From Russula earlei (lineage: Eukaryota > Basidiomycota > Agaricomycetes > Russulales > Russulaceae), in assembly GCA_025769875.1 (NCBI GenBank), contig JAGFNK010000086.1, positions 1 through 64,000 on the forward strand: a stretch of 64,000 nucleotides of DNA, given 5' to 3'. This document shows, piece after piece, positions 44,613 through 55,362 of the stretch. Below the pieces are notes generated by a model that saw only the letters and a list, made by a program, of their open reading frames with translations, ran no database searches and was not told the DNA's origin. Position 1 is the stretch's first letter. Each line of letters begins with the position of its first letter. The translations under genes were made by a program, and so were the position numbers.

Positions 44613-47600
44613 TTATACTCCATCCTCCCCTTCCCCCTGGTGGCCAGCAGCCAAGTGTCTACTGTGGACACTTACCGGAGCACCAATGTGAAAGGAGCTG
44701 ACTGTACTCATTGCAAATTGCTTGACGTGCTTGAAGATACCACGGCATGTACGTCTCAATACCACCCTACTGTCGTGCCACACACTACGGTCTTCCTTCC
44801 TAGATTCCCAAGCAGTTCGGATGCACCAGCCAATGAGAAGAAACGTAAGAAACGACGTGATCGAAAGGAAGGCATATGTGGAGGTATTTGAGATGTTGAA
44901 GGAAAAGAGCAACAGAGCGATGAAAAATATGACCATCCTATCCGCGTGCAGTTAACCATGAAATGAGCAAAAGTTGTGTGAGGCAACAGAAACGACGTAC
45001 GACCACATAAGCAACGCCCACGGAAGACTAAATATAATAGCCATCGGCTCAAGACCGAAGATCCTGTGGGAATTCTGGAATAGATACGTCGACTATCCCA
45101 AATGTTACTTTGTTATAAGCGCCAGATGCGACCGCCCACTCACCGCGCCTGCGGGGTCCTCTTTTTGCTTGGTACGGTTGTGACGGAGCAGGAGTAAACC
45201 AACTACAATGCCTCCTATACTAGCTTCTACCGAGATAGAGCTTGCAATCTGTGAAGGAGATGTGAAAATGACCACTTGGCTCGCACTCGTCAAGGTGCTT
45301 CCGCTAAGATTGGAAAGGACTACGCCAGGGATAGCAAGGAAGCCCACGTTGGCGATAAGCATCACGGCCGACTAGAAAGTAATCACATGAGACCGAATGC
45401 ACCACGTCAGCTTGCACAAGGTATTAACGTACCCAGAGGATGACATCTTCCCATTCTCCCAATAACTTGGTCATGAAGTTCTTCCAAACTGTTTCAATAA
45501 TGACGTCATCCGTCCACATTTTCTCCACTTCGTGTAGATGAACTTCGGGTGCCAGGAAAAGCAGTGGCGACAGCAGTGTGATAAGCATGGTCCTCTCGCG
45601 TTTTGGTTTGTCATACACCGTCAAATCCCGTACGAGCCGTGCATGCTTCTGGCCGTGAAAGTGTAGAAACCTCCAATGTGCTGAAAAGAATGCGTAGGTG
45701 ATTAATGCGAATCATCTGGGACAGGATCTTACCAAAAAACGACAGAAGACGAGCTGCGAATGAGCATTGGTCAGTTATGAGAGGGGAGTACTATGTATCA
45801 TGTACCCACTAGTCCCGGCGGTGTAGTATTCCACACCCCCCCTTGACTCTGAGTTAGAAGTCAGAGTGACTTCGCCCGTTATTGCACGATGACGAACTTT
45901 TAGCTGTCCGTACAAGCGCAATCATTTTTTGCATGGTATCATCGTCATATGGAAGAGTTGAAGACTTCGAAGTCAACATTTCTATGATCGGTTAACCCAT
46001 GAGAGTACAAGCCCTGGGCAGATCAACTCGCCTACACATCCATGGGCCAAAATTCCCATGAGTTCATCATAGACACGTCGTGGAAGACGGCGACCATTGA
46101 AAACGGCTGGAAAGAGGAACCAATGGTTCCTAAAGGACAATGTCGATGTCTGGAAATAACTCAGAAGACAGCTGACGCACCAATACAGATCTTCCAGACG
46201 ATGCCCTATGATCCAAATGAGTGGGAGTAAGTGGTAGTTTGTAGATGACTGCGACTCACTGATATGAGCAGGAGATTCGACCCCATCCAGTTCAGAAATC
46301 ATGTATTTTCCGTCGTATTTTTCGAGCCAAAACAGGCACCGAGTCTCATGGCATGCGTAATAATACGACCATTGTACCGTCTCATGCGTCGTAGGCATAA
46401 TGTCTAGGACCAAATCATAATTTCCTGATGGGATCGTCAATTGATCCGCACGCAAAATCTTCTGCAGGTACGAATAGAAATCCTCCATTTCTTCCTTTAA
46501 TGTCGGATTGTGCATGTCTGTGTCAGTGAATATCCTCTGCAATGACGGCTTAATTGCGGAAATTGGGTTTCAACGTCACTGACGCACCCTCTCCAGATCG
46601 TAAAAATACAGGCCACCATCCGGATGAGTAGCCGGAATCCAGGGACTGCAATCTTGTCCGCCCGGCGAGGAAGGGTCAGGAACGTCTGTCTCCGAGAAGC
46701 TGTGGAGATCCTTTTTATTGGACCTAATAATGTGACAGTTACGACATACTATGGGAATGTTGTCGTCAAAGGTTCTATATTGCATGGTTTTTGGTCGCGA
46801 GCTCTGTCAACCGGTGTAAACTACAGGTTGGTATGATAATATAACCCGCTTACATCGTGTTGTCCTTCGTGTATCGTGGAACTTGTTCAGAATGAATCAG
46901 TTGAATGATGCGTCCTTCAGGTATATGAGAAATTGGAGGCCATTCGGGGAGTAATTCCGACACAGCAGAGGCAGGGGGCGAAAGAGTGGTGTCCATGGCA
47001 AGTGGTTCCTCGGTCAATTGTCGTGGATTAGTCCGAGTTGGTGAAGAAGCGATTGGAAGCTCTTCTGTTGATGGGTTCTGGACGTCCACAACTACGATTG
47101 AGGGCTGTTTCCTGCGGTTTTCATGCCCAGGCGGTGGGCCCAGCGGCTCGTGGGTATGGGAGGAGGTCACGGAGGGCTGAATTATGGGACTGGGTCTGCC
47201 GCCATCTGCATGAAACACCTGAGAAGAGGGTAGATCCGTCGCAACGATTCGAGGGGACGGATGCGGGGTAGGAGGGCGGCTCGCAGGAGATGGTGGCCTC
47301 GACAGTCGCTCTCTCGACTGTGATGCGTCAGGACCACGCCCGAACTGGCGGTGAACCGCTTTGGGAAAATGCGATGATGGCTGACCCACTGGGTCCCGTA
47401 TCGATTTGCGTGAGTTGGCCGTAATAATTGACAGCCTGTCACTGGCGCGTCTCTGAATGCTCGACACGCTCAGGTTTGAAGTGCTACCCTCAGCAGTGTC
47501 TCCACCGTGCAAGAAATGAGTGGTATAGGGCGTATGCGCTTGAGGGTGATCGACGGAATGCCTGGTCGGGCCTGATGTCGAAGGCGCTGCCACTGCTGCC

Positions 47601-47965
47601 GCGACCGATCGCGATTCGAAACGGTCGCCACCGTCACGGCGGAAGGTCGAATCGCTCGCCGATGCCGGAACAAAGCTGGTAGAAACGTATCCTTTCACAC
47701 TAGCTGAATAGGGCCCTGCCATGGTGCCAGACATCGACGGCTCAGCCGGTTTGGAGGTTTGAGACGTACTCGGCTTGCGGTGCCACATGCGACGCCAGTC
47801 GCTCAACCTGCGACTGAGGAAGGCCAGCAACACGGGCCAACGATTCAAGGTACGCCAACATATACACCCTGCAAAGCGACATATGCGCAGAAATTTGAGA
47901 AGGAGCTCGAGTGTGGTGACCATGATAGGAAGGGAGAATTGACAGGACAAGAAGATGCAAAGCAA
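44613..47965 (-). CDS. Large Agaricomycete multi-domain membrane protein, unknown role
   Basis: Best read as one multi-exon gene of a mushroom-specific family. The N-terminal exon (start 47965, or 47923 at MVTTLELLLKFLRI) is followed by a long disordered Ser/Pro linker, then LPEWPPISHIPEGRIIQL. The WW-like segment SPWIPATHPDGGLYFYDLER joins across an intron to RIFTDTDMHNPTLKEEMEDF, RCLFWLEKYDGKYMISELDGV, then HWFLFPAVFNGRRLPRRVYDELMGIL split over the motif, STLPYDDDTMQKMIALV, ARLVRDLTVYDKPKRERTML, LLSPLLFLAPEVHLHEVEKM, and the membrane end MLIANVGFLAIPGVV, GGIVVGLLLLRHNR, EPMAIIFSLPWALLMW, VIFFIALLLFSFNISN. An alternative model is two genes, split between the stop at 45982 and ATG at 45979. 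Function unknown. Confidence 0.6.
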
Positions 47966-47969
47966 TCAT

Positions 47970-48640
47970 AGCGCTGTCTTCCCTTCATCACCGCCACCTT
48001 GACAGGCGACGCCACCAAGTAGCGCAATCCTTCTCATCAAGCTGCTGAGCTTGAAAGACCTTGCACTGGCCCACCAAGATCTATACCAGAAAGCGCGGCC
48101 GTTGAAACAATTACCAGGGAATACTGGTAGGAATCCAGGCTGGCCCGTAGGTAGTCAGTGGGATACCTCTCGACTGCCATTCTTGCACTTCTCCGGTGCT
48201 GGTGCCGCTATTCCACGTCGTTGAAGGGACTTTGAAGACACTGCTTGTGGAGCGAAGGTCGTCTGAAGTGAAGTATAGTTGATACCTCCCTCGCAATTGG
48301 TGGCGTGGTGTCGTGGCACGATGGCCCTGTTAACATTAGTCACGTGTAGAATTCATCCATCGCCAACCATCTGAGTCACGCAACTTGAATCGAAAATTCA
48401 GACGTCGAGTAGCCCTCCTGTTTGTTGCATGAGTTGAAGAGTTCTCATGGGTGAAGAGCAAGACTCACAATTAGGGAGGAGCACCGTAGCCGTGGTGAGG
48501 GTCATTTCAGATCACCACGTGATCCATCGCAGCAATTGGATGGAAAACGCCGCTGGTGCCGCTCATAATTAACCACATCCTCGTACTTGTTCAGAAAAAT
48601 GCAAACCACGTCCGTTGACTAGACCTTACACGACCGGCAC
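47970..48640. other. Intergenic region, no gene recognised
   Basis: Short minus-strand frames around 48111-48343 have no family resemblance. Confidence 0.3.
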
Positions 48641-49860
48641 TGGTTTTTAGCATGTGTGAAAAGTATGCGGGCTCTCAATTTGCAGAAGTAAGTGAGTTTC
48701 AAGTACAATGTGAGAAAGGGTAACTTAAGTAGTGCTGTGCGCATATGATAGATAATCGATGCGTGGATGTCATGTAAGGCGTTGGACACCCTAAATATCA
48801 AGGGGCGACTAGGCACGCGTAAAACCTATGCGATAACGTTGTGGGCCGTGGGCCTTTCTTTCACCTATTCGCGCGCGCACCTCAGCTGCCAGTGTTTCAG
48901 CGATATTATACTTATTCTCGGTCTCGGGGTTCTCCTTTTTTTTTTTCACAGACAATCTTATTTCGGTGCTTTAACACTAGGCACATCATGAACATTGAGA
49001 AATGCATAACTCTCGTGCTTCTCCTCACTGGCTCTTCGAACCGCCTCCGATTGTTTCAGGACCATCCTTCTTACAACAATTCGTCTCTGGTCAAAGGTTT
49101 TCCCAAATTTACTCCTCGTACACGAAACGAGTGAATTCCCAATATTGATTGGGACCAGGTAGCATGCCCTCACGGTATTTAAGAGACACCTAGATCAAAA
49201 TAGTGAGCAGAAAATCGATCAACTTCTATGAGAACGTTACTTGAGTGTCCCTTTCGCTCAGCGTCCAGAACCGCAACATATGGCCGTCAGGAATAACGAT
49301 GCTAAAAATACATCACAGCATCAGCTCAAATCGAAGGGCAGGAAGAGATATACACCTACGTGAGCCTGTCACTCCCTTGATGACCTTGTATTATCCATTC
49401 GGTTCCAATGATTTCCGGTGCGAGGTAACTGAAGACGAGATTGTCTTCCTCTCTAGTGACAAACCCGTGGATGTTGAGATGATAGCGATTTTCTTCGACA
49501 TGCTCGACACGCCACTGCGAACAATATTCGTTACGAAATCCAATCAACGACAATCGACTTACAATGGGTCTCTCATCGGTTCCGATTATTGGCTTGATTG
49601 TGGGTTTAGTGAGCGGTTGGCCAGCTGACTGGCCGATGCCAACATTTGTGATTATGTATAGTCCACTAGGCAGCAGGGGAAGACATGGTGTTTGAATGAA
49701 CAAGTCGACTACCTAAGGTCAGCAATTTATAAGGTCCCCACGGGAATCACTGTTCCCTGATGGGGAGCTCTCTCCAATAATGGACAGGCCCACATGACAG
49801 AACGATCACAACACTACACGTAGCCTCACAAGCCTCACATACGCGTTCATCAAGTTCCTG
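48640..49860. repeat. Duplicated unit C (diverged copy)
   Basis: A shortened and more diverged relative of units A and B. The landmarks include GTAAGTGAG near the left edge, a T14 tract near 48942 before CACAGACAATCTTATTTCGG (compare 37805 and 51620), the inhibitor gene, and the TATA region. Similarity fades beyond about 49860. Confidence 0.65.
49226..49703 (-). pseudogene. I66-like protease inhibitor, copy C, start-codon frame lost
   Basis: The body is intact: LPSGLYIITNVGIGQSAG, KPTIKPIIGTDERPIV, WRVEHVEENRYHLNIHGF, IIGTEWIIQG, then, across the intron with donor after a split Thr codon, MLRFWTLSERDTQVTFS and the stop at 49226. Compared with copies A and B, the leader ATGTCTTCCCC-TGCTGCC has lost two bases. 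The conserved ATG (49688) therefore now runs into a TAG seven codons on, and the body frame has no ATG. Either the gene is dead, or it uses a non-ATG (TTG at 49703) or a later start. It differs at many codons from A and B, so the duplication is older. Confidence 0.5.
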
Positions 49861-50089
49861 TGAATGGAGATGGGCCGCGGCATGGAGCTCGAAACCAAAT
49901 TGGCCAACAGGCGTTTCCCGGGCACTGCACTGGGTGCTCCCATCGTTTCTTCTCGACCTGATTCAAATTTCGCCATTCATTAAATGAAACCTAAAGTTGG
50001 ATCATGCGGTCCAAACTTGTCGTCCCCCCGGATCTTGATTAGATGCTCGAAAATCCGAATGTTGTAAATGGAGACTACAGGTGATACAG

Positions 50090-50260
50090 AGAAGGCATCG
50101 CAGCATGGCCCGCACCCGCACCAACCCCACTATTCAACAGGACACCATAGACTGAGATCTGCTGCCACATTCTCTTGACTAGGCGATGTTCCAGGCGACA
50201 CTGTATGATCATACAACTCCACTTTGAACACGGTACCGTGATGTTCAGTGTCATAGCACA
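50090..50260 (-). pseudogene. Exon-like sequence related to 53590-53765
   Basis: Read on the minus strand it gives CYDTEHHGTVFKVELYDH, then SPGTSPSQENVAADL and a stop. The homologous stretch at 53765-53590 reads YDIGHHEAVIKVEPC, then LPGTSPGQ. Two diverged copies of one unrecognised coding exon lie next to inhibitor units. No start was found. Confidence 0.35.
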
Positions 50261-50831
50261 GGTTGAGGCCCTTTGGAGTGGTGAAGAGCACCTATCTGAA
50301 GTATAAGCCGGGGCTCATAGGGGTCACTACGGTCCAGAATGGCCTCGATCTTCGTCATCGACACATTCGGTTATCGTACAAAGTTCTGTGATCACAGTGC
50401 CTGATGACAGATGTCAACAACACAACACCCCGCGCCACGTCAACAACTCGGTCAATCGGAAAAATGGGGGAGTGAGCACAAGATAAGGACATATCAGGAA
50501 CCAGGAACATTAGGACTGATTCGCACTGACTTTCTCGTATAGAGATGAAACTATCTACATCCGAGAATACGGCGTCTTTTGTCCTCTCGACGTACGCCTG
50601 CCATCGCTCGCGTCCGCCTCTATTCTTATTTAGGGTTCTGGCGGTGTGTTAAGTTAAGCCAAACATGATACGCAGCACACGCTTATCAGATCAACTGCTG
50701 CGTGGGTCTGATTTCCTGAGTGTGGGGACACTCATGAAACGCTTGCATCTTCGGACCATCGTCGCCACGTAGTCGCATGGGAAAACCATCTGGGTGACTT
50801 TCAAACGAACAGAAAATGCCCCATGTAAAAG

Positions 50832-51080
50832 CTATGATCTCGCCTTGAGGAGATCATACAGCAGGTGTTCCGCATCCCACAGCAATGCTTGTGTAAGAGT
50901 GATCTCGGCCGCAAACGTTGACCCTTGGGAATAGACATCGCACACAGATTTGGACTGCCAGTGAGGAATAGGATAGGATTGGTCTAGGATGCTCCTCAGA
51001 TCAACAACGTTGGTGAAGCCTGAGAGGCTGTAAGTGGATGGGGAAGGCGTGGTATCACCGAGAAAATTGAAGGAGTGCAT
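50832..51080 (-). CDS. Small hypothetical ORF or first exon
   Basis: An 82-codon frame from ATG 51080 (MHSFNFLGDTTPSPSTYSL, later ALLWDAEHLLYDLLK). Its balanced composition and lack of repeats make it look coding, but I do not recognise it. It may be the first exon of the gene whose later exon is the stretch at 50090-50260. Confidence 0.25.
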   Translation of the reverse strand: MHSFNFLGDTTPSPSTYSLSGFTNVVDLRSILDQSYPIPHWQSKSVCDVYSQGSTFAAEITLTQALLWDAEHLLYDLLKARS

Positions 51081-51244
51081 GGGTCTAACTTGCCGCTTCG
51101 AGTCGAGGGGAAGCAGACGAAGGGGGGGTCGTTGGATCCCGGCGTGATCACGCAGGGTCGAACTTTGCTTGAATGTCGGATCTTCGTTTCACTGGTTGCA
51201 TATTGTCCTGAGCCCCATCGGCGCCGTGGTGGGAGTAGATCGAA

Positions 51245-53335
51245 AGGGGCCAGAATTAGAACTCCGCTCGGCGGCTCAGCTGAATGAACTCAACTCAACT
51301 CAATGCGGCGACGGACGACCTGGTCTCCAGCGTGTGCGCACTGTGCGAGCTCATAATTTGCGACTGTAAGTAAGCCTTATGTACAGTATGAGAAAAGGCA
51401 TATGTTGATGCAGCCAGCCATGCAGCGAACGCGGGTAAATCATCGACGGGTGGATGCCTGTCACATAGGCCGCTGCTCACGGTACGACACCTTCGAGGTG
51501 ACCCGAACTGGCGATGCACAAAACTTACATGTTCAAGCCCAGGATTTTTTTTTTTTCGCTCTCGCACCTCAGCCGCAAGGTTTTGGCCGTTCAGCTTCAC
51601 GATATATTAACTCTTTGATTCGCGGAAAGTCTTATGATTTCAGTGTTTCAACACTAGGTACATTGTGAGCGTCGAGAACGTGCTTCTCACTAGCACTTGG
51701 AACTGCTTCTGATTGTTTCATGACCATCCTCGTTCAAATCATTTCAACAGGTCATGGATTGCCCGAATCTACTTAGGCTTCACGTTCCACAAAATGATCG
51801 ATAACCCAAAGTTGATTTGGATCATGTTGCAGGGCACGCCAAATATTATTCACCTGGATCAAGATAGTAAGCACAAAACCAACTAACTTCTATGGGAACG
51901 TTACTCTAGCGTTCTTTTCTTTCAGCGTCCAGACATTGACATTAAATCCAGGTAGGAAGGCAGGGTCACTGATGCTAAAAACACATCACAACGTCAGCTC
52001 CAACCCAAAGGTAAGAAGAGATATCCACCTACAAGTACTTGTTAGCCTTTTCCTCACTTTGTACGAGGACCCATTCCGTTCCAACGATCCCCGCTCCAAG
52101 GTAACTGAAGACGACATTGCCTTCCGGTTTAGTGACAAACCCGTTGAGGGTGAGACGATAGCGTTCGCCTTCGATATGCTCGACAACCCACTGCAAATAA
52201 TATTCGTCACGAAGTACGATTAATGACAGTTGGACTTACAACGGCAAGGTGGTCTGTACCAATAATTGGCTTAATCGTGGGTAGAGTGAGATCGTGGCCA
52301 GCCCACTGGCCGTGACCAACGTTTTTAATTGTATATAGTCCGCTAGGCAGCACCGAGGCCATGATATTTGGATGAAAAGTGGGCTACCTGAGAGGGCAGC
52401 AATTTATATAAGGGGTACACAGGGGCATCGGAGTTCTCTGACCGCCGGCCGGGAGCTCTCTGAGAACCACGACATTATAATGGAACGGATGATGCCATAT
52501 GCCATCATCCTTGGCATATGGAAGCATAGGCATAGAAGTCTTTAATCACATGGCCAACATTTCCGTGGAATTCCGAGTCTCCCCACTTGCATCGATCACA
52601 AAACATTTTGTTGATCTGCCTCGATTCTTCACACCTCAGGCAGGCAACGGATCCTCGCCACGATACCCGTTTGAAGTATTCCGGATAGATAGGAAGGGCA
52701 CTAGATTGAATCTCTGCACTTGGCGCCACACAACGCTGACAAATTCTGAATACATGATGGTGGATCCAACTACACGTTCAGATGTGCGATTCTACATTGG
52801 ACATGTCATGATCCGTACCCATGAGAGGAATGATCAGCAGACAGCACATGTTGGCAGGGGTATATGAGCTCACGTTACCATGACTGTGGGCCTAATAGTC
52901 CAAGATGGGCCTCTATCATGTTCACACGAACCGAATGGAGTATTTTGAGACGCACTTATTAGAGATTCGGTCAATGATTTAGAATGCTGGTGGGAATTGA
53001 GTGGTGCCTCCGTGTGTGAACATCGTCTTCACCTGACTCTGATCAGCAGAGTCGGGTACATGTAACACACAAACCATCTGAGAGCAACTTGATAAGATAA
53101 AACTTGTACGACTATAATACGAGTAATTCATGGTCCATCGAGCACCAAGAGGTCCCCAGGGGCGTGGGGGATGCCGGTTGAAGTCGAACCTTCCGCAGGT
53201 CTTCCCGGAATAGAATCGGGCTTTCGGTCAGTCAATGATGGATCGCACGCTGGTCACTGCATAGCAAGTATAACCACAAGAGGCAGAGACCAAAAAGTCG
53301 AAAGAGGTAAAATGGGGCATCTGTAGGGCGGTCCT
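51245..53335. repeat. Duplicated unit B (inhibitor-gene segment)
   Basis: Aligns with 37430-39521 over its whole length with about 90 percent agreement by eye and small indels. It continues to the right (53340-53800) into sequence that unit A lost to the copia remnant. Confidence 0.85.
51900..52362 (-). CDS. I66-like beta-trefoil protease inhibitor, copy B
   Basis: Same three-exon layout as copy A. The ATG at 52362 gives MASVLPSGLYTIKNVGHGQ, then LTLPTIKPIIGTDHLAV. The 49-bp intron leads to WVVEHIEGERYRLTLNGF and GAGIVGTEWVLVQSEE, then the last exon FNVNVWTLKEKNARVTFP and the stop at 51900. All splice signals are kept and no lesion is visible. Differences from copy A fall in the loops (Pro missing after Ser3, DRPAV against DHLAV, SYLGAGII against SYLGAGIV), as expected for inhibitors whose loops contact different proteases. 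TTATATAAG at 52404-52412 is a good TATA box. Confidence 0.55.
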
Positions 53336-53339
53336 GAGG

Positions 53340-55360
53340 GGTAGAGGTCAGGTGGTGAGTACGCCTGCCAGCATGCTTGTGGGGATACCAGAGCGATGGA
53401 CCATCAGATGCCCAGTGATGACCGGTGGGGTGAAAAAGATCCAGGAGCAGACAATGGCGCCGTCTCTTCCCAGCCATATTCTTACCATTCATCGAATGAA
53501 AGAGCCATGTGGTGCATTTTCGTCAGCTTCATGGGTTCTTAATGAACGAATTCAAGAGGATTCGAAGGTAGCAAATGGAGAACGGAGACACCAGGTGATA
53601 CGGCGTGGAAGGCGACATCTCCTGCTGCCCCGCTTTCAACGGGATACCGTAAGGTCTGCTGCCACGTGTGTTGACCAGGTGATGTGCCAGGCAGAACAGT
53701 ATTAGGACATGGCTCCACTTTTATCACCGCTTCGTGATGTCCAATGTCATAGGTTTGGCTCTTGGATGGAAGATGATACATATTCTGACAGTTGACGTAC
53801 TGGCTGGCAGATTAAGGGTCAGGCCGAGCTTTCTAACAAAGATCCAGGAGCCTGCAAAAGGAACAAAGGTCTTGACCCGTTAGGGGTCAACAAATTCTCG
53901 CAACCCCATCCGGAAGAGCCCAGAGAAGCCGCAAGGTGACACACCATAGGATGGAGGCCAACAGAGAGCGGTCCTCGGAGATGAGATTTCTAGAATAGCG
54001 GAGAGAATGAGCAGGAAACGAAGAGAAGCGAATAAGGCGATGTTCAATTCTTTCCTGGAAGGGACGGCCATTGAGAGGCAAGAAGCAGGGTCAAAGTTGG
54101 CTGGAATGTCGGAACCAGTTTCTTCACCTTCGCCCGTTGTTGAAGACAGTCGGTCCGGTGCACAAGTGAGATTGCGAGGCCGAGCAGAGACAATAGAAAG
54201 AGGGGAGGGCGAGACTCGAGTGTTGCATTGCAGGCAAATAAGGAGCCCAAACGAAGTGGGCCTCTGAGTGAACATGGACTGAGGCCGGGGACTACTTTTC
54301 TCGAAGTCAAAGAGGAAAACGTTCTTACCAGGCAGCGAGCCATGAGTGAGTGGCTAACCATAACGGCGCACAGATAACGAAGGACTTGGGCTTCGAGAGC
54401 ATGGGATGAAAGGGGAAACGGGACACGAGAATCGCCGATGAAAGGAGATATAGAAATTGAACTGGAATCTGGACAAGGGGGAGTTCGACGTCAACGGGTG
54501 GACTGGTGGGTCGCCGCGTCGTGCGGGGGAAACGCGAGTTTCGACTCGTCAAGTAGGATCTTGGCTGTTGCGTGACGTTACTAGTAAAAACTATGTGTCA
54601 GAGCGGGGAGTTTGATAGACTTGTCGGTCGACCAGGGTATTACATTAGTAGAGGCGAGGCGTGTGATGTCAGTGTGCGACAAGGGCGACTTACTTGACCC
54701 ACAATCCGACTGATCTGACTGCTCCAACCACTCCTCGCGATGTCTTCGTGGACCAATTTGCAACACCACCAGATATCCCCAACCCCGTCATGATCTTCTG
54801 CAAGGCCTACTCGGGATGAAAACCAAAAAAAAAACTTTTGAACGAAAGGGGTCACGTGGTCCATAGAAGCGACATGTTCCTCCCCTTTGGTGATCATATG
54901 CTTAGATTCAAACACTGGACTATATAACGCACGTCTCCATACAATGTATTAAAGAGCCTAAGTAATGTAAGGTCCAAGCGGTGGATTTGCTCAAGCGTGA
55001 CACGTGAGCGCTCCAGCGTGCGTGCACACCATGCGAACTACAAATAAGAATGTCACATTAAATAAGGTATGAACATTAGAATTAGCTACAAAAGCGACGA
55101 TAAATACGTGGCCTTGAATTGGAGGGTAGTATTGTAGTTTAGTGAAACTGCTAGGCAGGAGAATAAACAATATAGGATTGAGGGCGGTAGAGTATAAAGT
55201 CAATGCATGTGATGGAATCTCAGAGACGCAATCGCATTCAGATCAGGGTCAGGAGATAATGTTGAGGTCTGGAAGAGGAAAGCTTGACATTGACTGCAGT
55301 ATCATGCGGCCTCGACTCCTTGCTGAGCATGATTGATATCTAAGTATTACTCAATGATAT
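53340..55360. other. Region with unassigned exon-like pieces
   Basis: Minus-strand pieces include 53781-53539 (YHLPSKSQTYDIGHHEAV), related to 50090-50260, and 54275-53880 with a hydrophobic stretch LFASLRFLLILSAILEISS. Neither could be assembled into a gene with a start and plausible splices. The remainder to 55360 shows nothing supported. Confidence 0.3.
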
Positions 55361-55362
55361 AA

